The notes under the pieces: model-generated
The model's input: the letters and a program-made list of their open reading frames with translations, nothing else
The model's database searches: none
Told to the model about the DNA's origin: nothing
DNA from: Odiellus spinosus
Taxonomy: Eukaryota > Arthropoda > Arachnida > Opiliones > Phalangiidae
Reading direction: 5' to 3'
Length of the DNA: 64,000 bases
Assembly: GCA_963920705.1 (NCBI GenBank)
Contig: OY987230.1
Coordinates: 18,749,320-18,813,319, forward strand
Made by a program: the position numbers and the translations under genes
Part shown: one piece after another, positions 33,475-45,818 of the stretch
Layout: the number at the start of each line of letters is the position of its first letter
Numbering within the stretch: position 1 is the stretch's first letter

Positions 33475-36400
33475 GCGTATTATATCGAATATTCTAAATT
33501 TATTTAAAATCAAGATAAAATATGAAATACTGAAACATAATTTTTTTCTTAAAGTGAGATTGTCACGAACTCTAAATGAAAATATTTATTTTTCATCTTT
33601 TTTTTTTTTAGTAATTTTTCGATAATTCTTCTCGAATTCAATTAGGAGCTCATTAAAATTGACAAAAGACAACCTCACTCTAAACCTAAAGGCTTCAAAA
33701 TTTAAACACACTTTGAATTTTTGATTACAACTTTTAATACTTCCACTTATCATTTAATCCTCTTAAAATTTTGAATTTAATCTTTTTCACCTTGAGTTAG
33801 CAATACCTTCAAAGTAATAATCCTTCATTAATCACTTATAATTCAAATTAGAGTAAAGACTTTGTCCAATTGTTTTAGAGGCCACTACGCGATGTTACTT
33901 GGCGTATTTCTAGCGTAGATTTGATTATTCAAAATGATTTTAAAAATGTTTTAAAGTGTGGGAATCATATAACGTTGCTTTTGCCGAAAATTCAAACTGC
34001 ATATTGTGACCAAGTCCTGAACATAAAACCGGATGTAGTAGTCGTTGACAATTTCGGGGTTAGGCCTATAGCTGTAGGGAACGGATCTCTCTCTTTCTCC
34101 CGAGTCAGTGAAGCTGCGTGTATAGCAAGCTATATATGCTTTAACTTTGCCGCATAAACTTAATCGATAATCGATTGGCACGCTGCATTCTGCTCCTTAC
34201 AACTTTGATCGAACATTTTAGACTATTTTCCGTTATTTCTGATTTATTTTCCGATTTTACTATTGCAAGTATTGTATAATTTCTTATACATGAACGGAAG
34301 GCGAACTTGGTCTACGACAATTCTGTGCCAGACAATTGGGTGACTGCGACAATTATTTTAAAGACGATTCGTAGAATAGGAAAATTGTGTGATTTGAAAA
34401 AACAATTAGTTAATTTACCTATTGAGATCGTGCCCGTGCCCACACTGACTGATTATATAGAAACTTTTTTCCATTTCAACCTTCCTTTAATTGAATGCAA
34501 ATAAGTTCTGCAATTGGGATTTTTTAAGTGATTCATATGCATTAGAAGGCGAGGATTTCGAAAATGACCAAATTTTTGACCTTTAATTTTAGTGAAAGGT
34601 CAAAATCAAAGGTCAAAGATTTTGAAAACTGATAATGTTTTAAATATTATCCGGATGAATAATTTGACGTAATATTCGTTTTTGGCTCTAAAAAGTCTTT
34701 AAAATAAGCTCTTACACGATCGTTTACAACAAATAGCAGCTGAGATAAATATAAAAGGGTTTTAGGGGTGGTGGTCATTTTCTCTAAATTGACCAATGCT
34801 GTATCTCAAAAACGGCTTGCCCGATCGCTATAAAACTTTCGGAATCGTCTTCTGTGGCCCAAAAAACCCTAGAAACAAAATATGATGGTTTTCGACAGGG
34901 GTGGGGTTCAAAATTTCAATTTTTTTGGTTGATCTGTGCGAGAATTACCCTATGGAAATGGTACTTTTGAGGCGAAATTCCCTATATTAAAAATACCCAA
35001 TATTGCGTGGCTAGACGTACATTTTTTATGTTTTAAATTAAGTTCGATATTTTCTTCGCAATTGCTATTACAAACAAGTCAAAGCTACGGCGGATTAAAA
35101 CTTAATGTTAAACTAAATTGGGGGATAACGCTGTTATTGCAAATTGTTCACGAACCCAATTTTAAAATTTACATAAACTGAAAACGAAAAATTGTAGACA
35201 TTTTTGACATGATTTATGACTTTGAAAATGTAATTGATCTAGAAAAACATTTTTTTTTTTCTTCATGATCTTTCTGTAAGTCTATTTTTGGTTCGCCGGG
35301 GTGGTCTTTAAATATCTCTCCTTTGGTCACCAAACATTCGTGGCCTAAAGTTTTGACAGCTCGTTTATCAGATGATAAATTTTCAGTTCTCTTTTTTTTT
35401 ATTTTCGCCTAATGTCTTACGCGATATCAAGTGTTGATGTCTTAAAGGATTTGCCCAAAGTTTGTAAAAAGTTAGACTTGTGTTTTGAAGAAACAAATTT
35501 AATTGTTATTTATATTGAGTTATGATTTTCGGTAGTAAAAGTGTTTGTTCCCAACTATAACCTTTAACCCTGATCTGGTTAATAAAGAAGAAATAATCTA
35601 ATATCTGAGAAAAAACATTTTTAACATCAGATACATTTAGTGATGAACTTGATTAAACAAAAAAGTATAAAATATATTTTATTTTCAAAAAACAATCGGG
35701 TATCAGTTAGAGTAAATATAAACCTTAATTAATAATTAATTTACAAGACTGCTACTTCGTGAACCTATAAGAAAAACAACGAAGTTTTTTGTTGTTGAAA
35801 GTTGCAACCGAATATTTTTCTTTTAACTCTAAGATCTTTTAATCTTAAGTTTAAACGAATATCGATTCTGATTTCAGTAGCAGGCCTTGCCCTAGAGTAA
35901 GGGGAGGGCAGAAATAATAATAAAAATGCGATTAAAAAAGTCTTAAGATAGGAAAGGCCGTCGCTATAAAGACGAGTTTGAGGAAATTCATTTTTAAGTT
36001 TGACTTTTCTTCAAAGTATATGAGAACAAAAGAAAAATAAAAAAAAAAAAAATAAGTTCTTCTTCAAGATGATACTATATTTTAAGTCAATTGTAACTTA
36101 ATACCGCTAGAAAAGGCTAGAAAACCTTTCTATCTTCATCATATTTTTCTCTAGTTACGTTGTATCTGATCTTACACCATTGACCTGGGGGTGGCGGTCC
36201 CATTTCTTAACGACTGATTTTTTTTTGGGCGGGAAAACGGTTTAATCATTTTTTTACGCGTTTTTGAAATCTGAGGAGAAACTAAAAGAAAAATTGAAAA
36301 AGGCGGGAAAAAGAGCAAACCTCATCAATTTTCTGAGGAGTTATGAACCTTTTCTTCATTTTTTTTGGATTTGTGTAGACTCGTTACTCCTATTTGAAAA

Positions 36401-36740
36401 AAATGGTATTTCAAGTTGAAAATTCCTTCATTGTTTTAGGATAGAAATAAAAAACAATAAAAGATTAAGAGAATGAATAGCTGCCCTTTTGACTCTTATA
36501 ATATATCTTGTAAAACTGTCGTCTACATTCGTTTGACAATTCAGCCAAGTTCTAGACCCCCCCTCCCCCTCTATTAATCTAGTTAGGAGATATCCAATCT
36601 TTTATATCTTTGTAAAATTGAATTCATGATGAAGGGTTCAGATCTGCAAATTTATTAACCGGTGATAATATATTGTTTTTTAGATAGATGCGAATTAAAA
36701 CTAAATGTCTTAAGGAAAATTATATAATCTGTTTTAATAG
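33475..36740. other. AT-rich intron, no confident gene
   Basis: Short open frames at 33921-34157, 34307-34504 and 34936-35181 lack flanking splice sites and coding-like composition. A TTAAAGTGAGATT word at 33552 resembles the reversed right end of the element at 49451. The GGGGTGG and CTCGATCG-like words at 34690-34930 are not placed in any known repeat. Confidence 0.35.
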
Positions 36741-36744
36741 ATAA

Positions 36745-36960
36745 ATATGAATTGCAATTCCTGGCGTTCATAAGCGTCCTCTAACGGCAAACAGTGCTAA
36801 CAAATAAGTAGTATTTAACAAAACTATGTTCGCGACTGCGTATTATTTATCCATATCAGTAATTAACGTGGTTTTTGTTACTTGGTAGTTAATACCTTTT
36901 TCCATTATTTGCCGTTAGAGGACGCTTATGAACGCCAGGTTTTGTTATTCATCTTTGTCA
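36745..36960 (+). mobile_element. Foldback MITE, best complete copy (GCGTCCTCTAACGG family)
   Basis: The left arm CTGGCGTTCATAAGCGTCCT plus CTAACGGCAAACAGTG and the right arm TTGCCGTTAGAGGACGCTTA plus TGAACGCCAGG are near-perfect inverted copies of about 40 bp. The centre has paired TAAGTAGTATTTAACAAAA and TTTTTGTTACTTGGTAGTTA. It serves as the reference copy for the family. Confidence 0.75.
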
Positions 36961-37924
36961 TAACGACAAACATGTCCCCTATCTTATTTATTTTTAAAAA
37001 TGTTAGTTTCGGATGAAATTATTTTAATTTTAGTGTGGTTTTGCAATTTTATTTTACACCATGATTAAGCTTACTGTTGTGGTTATTAAGTCTCATTCCT
37101 GAATCAAATCAAAACAACAGTTCTGATCGAAATACGAAGTTTTATTCAAATTGAGAAAGAGCTACACTGTTTATTAATTCTACCGGAATAAAAATAATAT
37201 TATCGAAAATCATTTCGCTCAACTTCTCTTCCTCTTTTTCCAATTAATATTAATTACTCGCCTCATTTGCTTATCAGTTAACAGCTCGGGGATGATGGTG
37301 GTAGACAGGGAAGTCCAAATTCCTAAAAGAGAAAACCTTCTCTCCAATCTCTCCAGGCACTGGCCATTGATTAGGCGGCAGACCGGACGCTCGTTCCGGA
37401 GTTTACCCAACACTAATTAATATTTTCGAGTCCTCCGTCTCCTCCTATAGACGGCGTTAGAAGCGAATCTTTATAAACAATAATCCCTATAGACTAATAC
37501 CAAAAATTACTCGTATCCTCAAAACCTTCGTTTGAGATCTAAACTAATATTATTCGGGAACAAAAGGTATCTTGTCCGCTAATAATACAGACCTTGGAGA
37601 CTTAGACGGGAATCATCTTTATAAATTACCCTTGGGTTGTTTCGAGATTCGGGCTTTATAGTTAGTTTAATTCTGATATCTACATTTTTCTCATTAGAAA
37701 GGATAAGCCTTATTGGTATGGGTTTTACCATTTCGTTACGAATGTTGATATATAATTATTGCGTATATTAAACTCTAATTTAGCCACTGAAGTTATGAAA
37801 TTTCCAAATTAAAACCGGTTTTCCATAAAATATCTTTAAAGATTGCGCGAACTTCTAGAGAATCTGTGTTTAATTTGTTTCCAAATACCTTTAGAAACAA
37901 TCTCGTTTGCATATTTAGAGGATA

Positions 37925-38090
37925 TAGAATAAAATTGTATTAAAAACTTAACCCATAACCAAAACCGGTTTTTGCAAACGAATATCGAATACCTTCTAAG
38001 ATTGCCAATATTTACCCGGCTTGTTTGTACTCTTTTAAAAGCTCCCAATGAGACGAGTTCAAAACTGACGTCAGTTTAAAGATTTGAGCC
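37925..38090 (+). repeat. Dispersed repeat, copy 1 of a diverged pair
   Basis: AAAACCGGTTTTTGCAAACG, then CTTCTAAGATTG, TTGTTTGTACTCTTTTAAAA and GCTCCCAATGAGACGAGTTC. The same block order is found at 42945-43085. The unit type is unknown. Confidence 0.5.
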
Positions 38091-40220
38091 AAAAAAGAAT
38101 TTACCTAAACTCGGTTATATTCTACATTTTCCAAGTCTATGCGATGAAAACTATTAATGATGCCCAATTTGTATGAGAGCTTGCCGTTATAGTGAAAGAT
38201 ATTTAGTCGAGCTAGATTTTCGTGCTATTAGAGTCAGCTGGTGCGTCAAACTGAGGGTGCAGACGCCCACCCAGATATTCTTTCGCTTTTCGTACAAACG
38301 CCATGGACCTCTTTATATCACCTCCCTTACATTGTGTATCCTTTCGACTTAACCCCGCAATTACCGAACAGGGTGACCCGTTTCTCTCTCGCTCGCTCTC
38401 CTCCTACCATCTATGGTCCCGGTTCCGGAATCGATATATGGTTTTAGGAAGGCCCAGTCATCTTTCATATTATTCTCTCTCCAATCTTTCTTTTTTTTTT
38501 TTCATGCCAGCTAGCGTTCTTCTTCTCTGGTTCGCTCTCTGATATTATTTAAGAAGGTGAACCGGGAGGGAAGGATTTCTAGTCTGACGTCAAGTAGCCA
38601 AAGGCATAGCCCCAGTACCGTTTGGGTCGATTGGGTTATTTTTAGCTCCACATCAAAAAATTCAAGACTGCTAATCTCTTGTTGGTTGAAACTAAATTCA
38701 CCAGGCGAATTGATTGAGAAATATAAAGTTTAGAGTTTAGATACCTGCAAATAATTTTCGAAAAGAAAGGACCTAAAAAAGTTAAAACTAGAATAATTGG
38801 AGACAATTTCACTATTTAAATCATATTCAAACTCGTGCGCTTCGAGTTTAATTTATAGCGTTCCCGAAGGACAGAAAGACAGACGTACATAAATTTTCTA
38901 GAACTTCACATAATATACAAAAAATAACAACATCATGCAGTCTTGGAATGTGTAAACAATTTTATTACTCATGCTCTCCGGAATTTGGTCCAAAAATCAG
39001 TTTTTTTTAAAACACTAGTTTGTGTGGGAAGAATCAAGGCGGAACTAAGGAAAATTATTCATATTTTTGGGTAAGCGTCAGCGCCCCCTTTGGGTAGAAA
39101 CGGAAACTAGCTATAATTACCTGAGTTAGTATTGACCAGGCGACCCATAAAGATATCCCCCCTCTTATTATCGCGATATTTCTCCCTCCCAACCTCATTC
39201 TCTTCCGTTGATCTGTGGCAGACGCGATATTTTGTATCCTTTAAGGTTACAGACGGATGGATAGTTTCATATACTCTTGATACCATCAATTGTTGGAAGT
39301 GTAACAATTAATAAGGGTTTCCCCATCTTGTTTTTCTCTCTTTTACTCTTTCTCTATCGCCAATTACGTTGGCAGTAACATGGGGTGGGGCTGGTAGGGG
39401 AGTTTTGGGTGGGCGTAAGTTACTGCCGCCGGTTGGGCGTACGAGACCGTTTGGGGCGGATGTACGTGTGGGGGTCAGGGGAGAGAAGATGGAGATTCTT
39501 TTTTAGTAATAGATGACCAACCCGAAACCCAAACTCTTTTTCTTTTCTTGCTTCTCTTTCTTTATTTCTCGTTCTCGTCCGACGATAATACGATTTTAGC
39601 TAGTATAGAGTTATAGTTCAATTCAATTTTGAGTTTACAACAAGAACAAAGGAAAGGTCCTTCTAAATCTATGATTTAATTACTAAGAGATAGAAGGGAA
39701 TCTTGTTTTGTAATTGAAGTACAATCCCGATGGTTTTTATTTAATTCAAACCCTTTATTTCATAATTTTATATCTATATTGTATATATTATATTTATTTT
39801 ATTCTATAGGCCGGGTTTGTTTAATAGTTAATGGTTGGATTTTTGAGTGAATACTTTATTTCTTAGGCGTTGCGTGTTGTACTTATAAGTTCATTTATTA
39901 AAAATAAATGTCTATATTTTAGAAACCAGCTTGGTAGGGACTTATATTACCATCTACTATCGGTGTTTTTTAGGTATCTACTAAGTTTCTTATTGGGCAT
40001 AGGTTTTCTTGGTCAAGATTAGTTTTAAATGTGTTTTTTAGAATGATCAACTACTTCTAATTGGTCAAGATTTTATGGTAGCCATAAGAACTATAATTAG
40101 CCAGAATCAATCTATATTTGATTTCAGAATTCAATAATAAATTATAATTATTTAATTTGAATTAAGTTCTAATAAAGTTTTTTTCAAATATGAAAGAGTC
40201 GTTAAAAAGCGCGCGTTTGT
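38091..40220. other. Intron with a GC-richer islet
   Basis: No exon was recognised with confidence. A G-rich, CpG-bearing islet lies at 39360-39490 (GGGGTGGGGCTGG, CTGCCGCCGGTTGGGCGTAC). Open frames at 38241-38447 and 39107-39307 (minus) lack supporting splice pairs or recognisable protein features. Confidence 0.35.
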
Positions 40221-40223
40221 TTT

Positions 40224-40343
40224 GAAGATGTTGCGTTTTTTCAAGGTTGCTACAAAGGATACTTTTGCCAACCTTGAAACTAACAAAAATAACCGTTAAA
40301 TAGAACCCGTTTCTACAGAAGATGTTGCCTTTTTCCAAGGTTG
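40224..40343 (+). repeat. Pair of 26-bp direct repeats
   Basis: GAAGATGTTGCGTTTTTTCA at 40224 and GAAGATGTTGCCTTTTTCCA at 40318, each followed by AGGTTG, with the inverted word CCAACCTTGAAAC between them. Part of an unidentified repeat. Confidence 0.4.
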
Positions 40344-40428
40344 GGACGAATTCAGAATTTATTTTACCGTCTACATGGAGGCGCATATTAATTTAGCCAC
40401 CTGGCGCAAAATCGCTTAATTCGACCCA

Positions 40429-40761
40429 CAACAACCAAGAATTCATTCAGGTTCCATAAGAATATGGGAGGGCCGCGATTCAATAACCATCCTCCCAAAC
40501 TTTGTAGCAAAAGTTCGTCTGCTTCGAATCGATTTTTTAAGTAAATCGCTCCTGACATTTATTATTAACCCGCGCCACTAACGACCTTGACATAATATTT
40601 TTGGTAATAAAAATGGAGCCGACCGAAAAAAGATCTAAGCTTACAAATGTTGGGAAAATTGCAGACGAACTTTTGTTACAAAGTTTGGGAGGATGGTAAC
40701 AGAGGCTAAAGCTATGCTCCCATATTCTTATGGAACCAGAATGGATTCTTGCAACAACCAA
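40429..40761. mobile_element. Inverted-repeat element with 95-100 bp arms
   Basis: The left arm (40429-40522) contains GGTTCCATAAGAATATGGGA and CATCCTCCCAAACTTTGTAG, ending AGTTCGTCTGC. The right arm (40661-40759) is its reverse complement at roughly 80-85 percent by eye, starting GCAGACGAACTTTTG. The centre is unique. Foldback MITE likely; no target duplication was identified. Confidence 0.65.
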
Positions 40762-41439
40762 TCATTACATATTTACTAGTTAATGTCTATACCCTTAAAC
40801 CCTATTAGTCGGCTTCACACTGAACAGCAATGCACATGGAATAGAACACTTTTACAGGCGTAGGGGCTTTGTTTTCATTTTTCCCATATATTTGATAATT
40901 TTAAATTTGAACCGTAATATTTTAATAATTTAATTAAAGTCACTTCATCCGTAATTAAACAGATATTGAGGGAAATATTGAATATAAGATTACCCTAAAG
41001 ATATCCTGGTAAACATTAATTAATAATCAAATAGGTTTTAAAAATAACCAAGCAGTTTCCAAAATATGTTTTTCCAACCATAAAAGAAGAAAAGAAAATA
41101 TAATTAGCAGATATTTTTTTTAAAAAAACCTTGCGTCGCAGATAAGAAAGACTAAAGAAAACTAGTTTTATTATTACAAAACCTCTATGTTGGTGTTATT
41201 TTTACCAATATTCCGTCAACACTTTTCTTTAAGGCTACTCAAAGATCAACTTAGCTTTAAATTAAAAGCATAGGTGTTCCTTGAAACCCAGTGTTTGGTA
41301 ACGCTCTATAGTCTTGTTGATATTTAATATAACCAACTAAAAAAAAAAGATATTGCAAAAGGCTAAGCGCGACTGGCAATAACCGATAAAACCAAGAAGC
41401 AAAATTCTATTACGTTCAATATTACAACTTCCAAACATA

Positions 41440-41525
41440 ATAGAGTTAACGTTAAGGCGGATTAATACATAATGTTTAAACTCAGTAGTAGATAAAATAG
41501 TTTTCCAAACAACTTTTGAATTTTA
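41440..41525 (+). repeat. GGCGGATTAATAC-family dispersed repeat
   Basis: AAGGCGGATTAATACATAAT, then GTTTAAACTCAGTAGTAGAT and AAAATAGTTTTCC. One of the best-preserved copies. Confidence 0.6.
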
Positions 41526-42523
41526 TTACATTATATTAAGTACTAATTTATGAAACCCGAGTAGCCAAAAGAAGATATATAATTTAGGATGTATTGCCAA
41601 GATGTCAGGTTTTTCCACCATGTACCAGCATATTCCCTCTATTCTCCGCTGTAGAGATCACTTCTAGCGACCTCTGTCGTGAGACTCCCTTTTCAATTTT
41701 ACTCTTAAACTTTAATACAATTATTACGACGTGATTACTTGTGCAATAAGTAGATTAGAAACAAATAAAATGAAGCTCACCATTTTCGTTAATTCTCATT
41801 GAGATTAAGGTACTCTAGCTTTGTATGTGCTGAATTCTAGTACTGATACCGATTATATAATGGAACCCATTGCTTTTGCTATATATCCTATAATATGATA
41901 ACTTGTCCGTCGTAACACGATAGTGACGTTTTCTTTAGCTATGTTGTGGGTCTTATCTTCGGGATAAAACGCCAGCTATGTTGAAGGCGTTATATAACTC
42001 TTCATTTTCTTTGCTATATAGTATACTGTTCATGTATGAGGATGTTTTTTTTTTTTTTTTGGGGATGACTTTTTCTTTTCTTTGTAAATGTGGGGCTAGA
42101 ATCAATCAAAGGAAGAATGCTGTAACTGATCTATATTGAATAGGACGTCCAATTTCAGCTTCTTAAAGGGATAATGAAGATCCTATTTTTAGAGGTTTTA
42201 CACAATACCAATTTCTTACAGATATGAGAGTTATTTGAAATAAATCTATTTAAGGGACATAAAATTAACAGTTGTTTGAAGATTAAAATTTAGTTATTTT
42301 AAATTTAAATTCATCTTACCTTTAAACTTCTATCTTGTTGATCAAGAGGATGGAGAGATCTTAATATTAATTAAAAAGCTTTCAAAGTATGTTCGACTCA
42401 TCACGATTGGTATTTGATTTCTCTTTTTTTTTCTTTTCTTTTTTTTTGGAAGTTATTTACTTTGAATATTTGCCTTGTCGCGTTTCTGGATCAGTCGTAT
42501 CTCTCCTCCAGAGAGTTAGAGAT

Positions 42524-42556
42524 AGAGATAGAGAGAGAAAACGAGAGAGAGATAAG
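42524..42556 (+). repeat. GA-rich microsatellite
   Basis: Imperfect GAGATAGAGATAGAGAGAGA tract with a short AAAACGAGAGAGAGATA continuation. Open frames across it are low-complexity artefacts. Confidence 0.7.
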
Positions 42557-42944
42557 GTTTTAGAAGAGAACAAGGGGAATTTATAAAGATGTCACTTTTA
42601 GTTTGTCTCTCTCTACATATAGGCACGTATCGAGGATTTCGGAAGCTCTAGAGCAGCCAGGATTTTAACCTTTTCCCCATCCCGCCCCTTGGTCCCAATA
42701 GCCTCCATGAACTTGTCTCATTCGCGTATACAGCGTCGTTTCCCCTCATGACACTTTAATTCCGGGTTTGACCATTCACGAATCCAACCAAACTGTCAAC
42801 GCTTCGAACCAAACTTTTAAAGTGAGGTTGAAGAGGGAAAACATCGTATCTTTCTTGTGTATTTGGTAATTACCATCAGCTCGCTCTTTTACGAATGTCT
42901 CCTCGAGACAGTGTTAGCTTTTATGTATTTAAATACAAGTACAT

Positions 42945-43085
42945 AGTCTTTTAAAACCGGTTTTATGCAAAAACCTTTAACTTCCAAGATTATTATAATT
43001 TAACCGTGTTGTTTGTACTCGTTTGAAAGCTCACGATGAGACGAATTCGGTTACGACTTTGTAGTCAAAATTTGAGCTAAAATTT
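42945..43085 (+). repeat. Dispersed repeat, copy 2 of a diverged pair
   Basis: TTAAAACCGGTTTTATGCAA, CTTCCAAGATTATTATAA, TTGTTTGTACTCGTTTGAAA and GCTCACGATGAGACGAATTC parallel the copy at 37925-38090. Confidence 0.5.
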
Positions 43086-43984
43086 ATTAACGCAAAATCT
43101 CTCCATTTCTCAACACCTATCAAAACTTTAAATATATCTTATTGGCTCACTTGAACTGACGTTGCCTGATCTGGCTACAACCCGGTTTTGCCTAAGTAAA
43201 CTAGGACAGCCTCCTCTTTCATTCCTCCTTCCATAGAAAGGGTCGTGTACTCACTAAAGCCACACAAATATTCCTTATTTATGAATTCCTGACTAAGATA
43301 TAAGTTATTTAATTTCAAACTTCCTTTTCACTCACTCTTTGAAGACTTCGACTATTAAGCAACCTTATTTTACGCGATTTTATCTGGGAACTATGAAACG
43401 TTACTAAAACGCTTCTCATGAAAGAAGGGTTCAATAGATTTACTGCATGTATTGTATACTCGTAATGGAACGAAGTATAAAGATCTAAGCCTTTACATAC
43501 GCCGATAGTAATTCCCTGGACTAAAGAAAAACAACTTTTTTTATACCTAAAGTCTATCCGAAAAGCCTAACCTCGAGGGTTTTTGGACTTTTGGGACTAT
43601 ATTTTTACGGGTTTAGATTCCATATACCTTTCTGTCGGTTGCAACCTTGTTTGCACCATAATTTTCAGTCGAAAATCATAAAAAAATACACGTTTCTAAG
43701 ATTGCAATTAACTATATATCGCGCGACATTATTATAGTCCGGCGATAGTCTTTTTACTGGCTGGTTTTTGGCCGGAAGGAAACCATTAGAGTTTTCTTAC
43801 CCTCAGAAACCGATCCAATATAATAAGTCCACTAACTTATAGAGCCAATAGAATGCGAGGCACGAAGGAAAGAGGTTAACGATGTAATTCTTCGCGTATC
43901 TCCTGCCTTGCATTCATTTGCTTTAAAACTGTTAGGCGCTGTTGGGCGGACTACGTACTATATGTACCTTAGTTTCTTGGAAAG

Positions 43985-44175
43985 ATTTTGATATCTACTT
44001 TTATTACTATGATGTTTATTATTGTGTATAACTACGCCTCAACATTTACTTAACAAATTTCTCTAAAATATTATTAAACTATTATGTGAGCTTTTTCTCT
44101 GTACCCATTGCTTTAAGAAGGGTTGAGGCGGTTAAATACGCAATATTAAACCACGTAAGGATTTAAGTACAAGTT
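43985..44175. repeat. Inverted pair of GGCGGATTAATAC-family repeats
   Basis: A minus-strand copy at about 43985-44050 (ATTGTGTATAACTACGCCTC on +) faces a plus-strand copy at about 44115-44175 (TTGAGGCGGTTAAATACGCA). The arrangement suggests that the dispersed core may be the terminal inverted repeat of a longer element whose solo ends are scattered elsewhere. Confidence 0.45.
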
Positions 44176-44179
44176 GCAA

Positions 44180-45550
44180 ACTAATTTTGAATTAAAGAAA
44201 AGTGTGGTCAGAAGTACTTAAGCTGTAAAGAATGATTCCCTAAGTATTGATGCGCGATAAGTTCTAGTTCGAGGTCAACCTTGCAAAGTTTTCAAGGGAG
44301 AGTGAAACAAGGTATTGTTATTAAATCTAAAAGTGTCGGGTACTTATTCTATCATTCCTTTTTGTAGCCATCTTTTTAATCGATTATTCTAGCTGTTTTT
44401 CTATTTGATTATTCTTTTCTTAAAAAATAGAGACTATATACTAGCTGTTAGGCTTAACGAAAGTAGAAGAATGTGGAGAAAAAAATAATAAATTTCGTTT
44501 TTATTCCAAGGATGATTTTTTTTTTCTTTTAGTTTTTTTTTTTTTCGGGGATAAATTGAAACAACTAAATCCCTTTTGCCACGTCAATCCATCCTCGGTT
44601 CCCGATTTCTCACGAAAACCATCTCGGATTAAGCCTCAGGGCCCCCAGAATGTTCTCCTCCCCCCCGCCAACCCCTGGTTTCGAGTTTTGTTTCGTGATG
44701 TCGTAAAAACCCCAAAACCTTTTTCTATTTCTTTCTATATTTTCTTCTTTCCAATAAGTGGAATTTGATGAGATTAGAAAAAAAAGGAGTTCGGACGAAA
44801 AAATCGACACAAAAAAAAGAAACCAATAGATATTATATAGATAATAAAAAAGGTCGTTGGACTCTTCTTCTTTATTATCTGGTATTTTTTTTTTTTTTTT
44901 GTAATTTGAAACTATATCTACCTAATTTAATTTAATTATCCTGCGATGTAGCTAGTTTTCTATATAAAATCCCAAAGGTAGAATAAGTCCCAATGAGTCG
45001 GACATTTGCCAAAATACTAGAATTACAGTTCTAAATGTATAAATTACCATGGTAATCATAAAACACTACTTCTAAAATTATGACAAAAATTCAATGGGGC
45101 ATATTTTTACATAATTAACCAGAAAAATTACTTCTTCAGTTAATAGTTTCCCTTTAAGCTCATTAAAACCGTTTTTATTTCGTTTCAAATCCATATTAGC
45201 TCTAATTTAACTTGATTAAGTTCCCCGCTAGTTTTTTCTTCTAAATTCAATAGGATAAATTTCGAAAAATGAAAATTTATATCTATCATTAATCTTCTGT
45301 TTTTTTAACCAAAGCTCATAAATTTTAGTTAACTAACTCACAGAAGTTAACAATCGGATTTATTGTTTAAATTAAGCGCGAAGCTACTTTTTTTTCTGAC
45401 TCACGTTTAACGCGGGTGTTTAATGGGATAATGAAACATGAGATTTGATTATATTTTTGTAAATAATTTTTTTTTAGACTAGTGTTCATAGGCGTCCACT
45501 AACAGCAAACATTGATAAAAGAATTACCTTTTTGGCGTTTCTCTTTATAT
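44180..45550. other. Intron with long T tracts and a MITE fragment
   Basis: No exon was recognised. Several runs of 10 or more T occur at 44515-44545 and 44887-44901. A foldback-MITE left-arm fragment (GTTCATAGGCGTCCACTAAC) is at about 45483-45515. Confidence 0.35.
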
Positions 45551-45818
45551 AGTCCTGGTCGATTTCCAAAACCGGAAGTCTAGAGACCCTCGCGAAAATT
45601 TTGGCGGGGAAAACTTTTGTCACGTGATCGTCCGCCATCTTTTGTAGTGTGAAATTTTCGTCTGCTCTAGTGATCTGTTCTAGTGGAGAGTGACAGACTA
45701 ACAACTTGAATTTGGTTGTGGGAAATAAAATTAGAAATAGTCTGGCAGCCTGTTACTACAAAAAGATGGCGCCGCGGCTATGAGACAAGCGCCCATTTCC
45801 GGCAAATCGACCAGGATT
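45551..45818. mobile_element. Inverted-repeat element with TCCTGGTCGATTT ends
   Basis: The left end AGTCCTGGTCGATTTCC is mirrored by the right end GGCAAATCGACCAGGATT. Further in, CCGCCATCTTTTGTAGT on the left mirrors ACTACAAAAAGATGGCGCC on the right, so the arms reach about 85-100 bp. The minus-strand open frame inside it is probably a by-product of the repeat. No target duplication was found. Confidence 0.6.

Noticed and set aside
34307-35181. Short open frames that might be a decayed transposon gene.
   Set aside because: No transposase, reverse transcriptase or other motif is visible, and the codon composition is AT-driven.
39107-39307. Minus-strand 66-codon frame ending near a CAG|GTAATT donor.
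   Set aside because: The donor is plausible but no acceptor or homology supports it, and a lone short frame is expected by chance.
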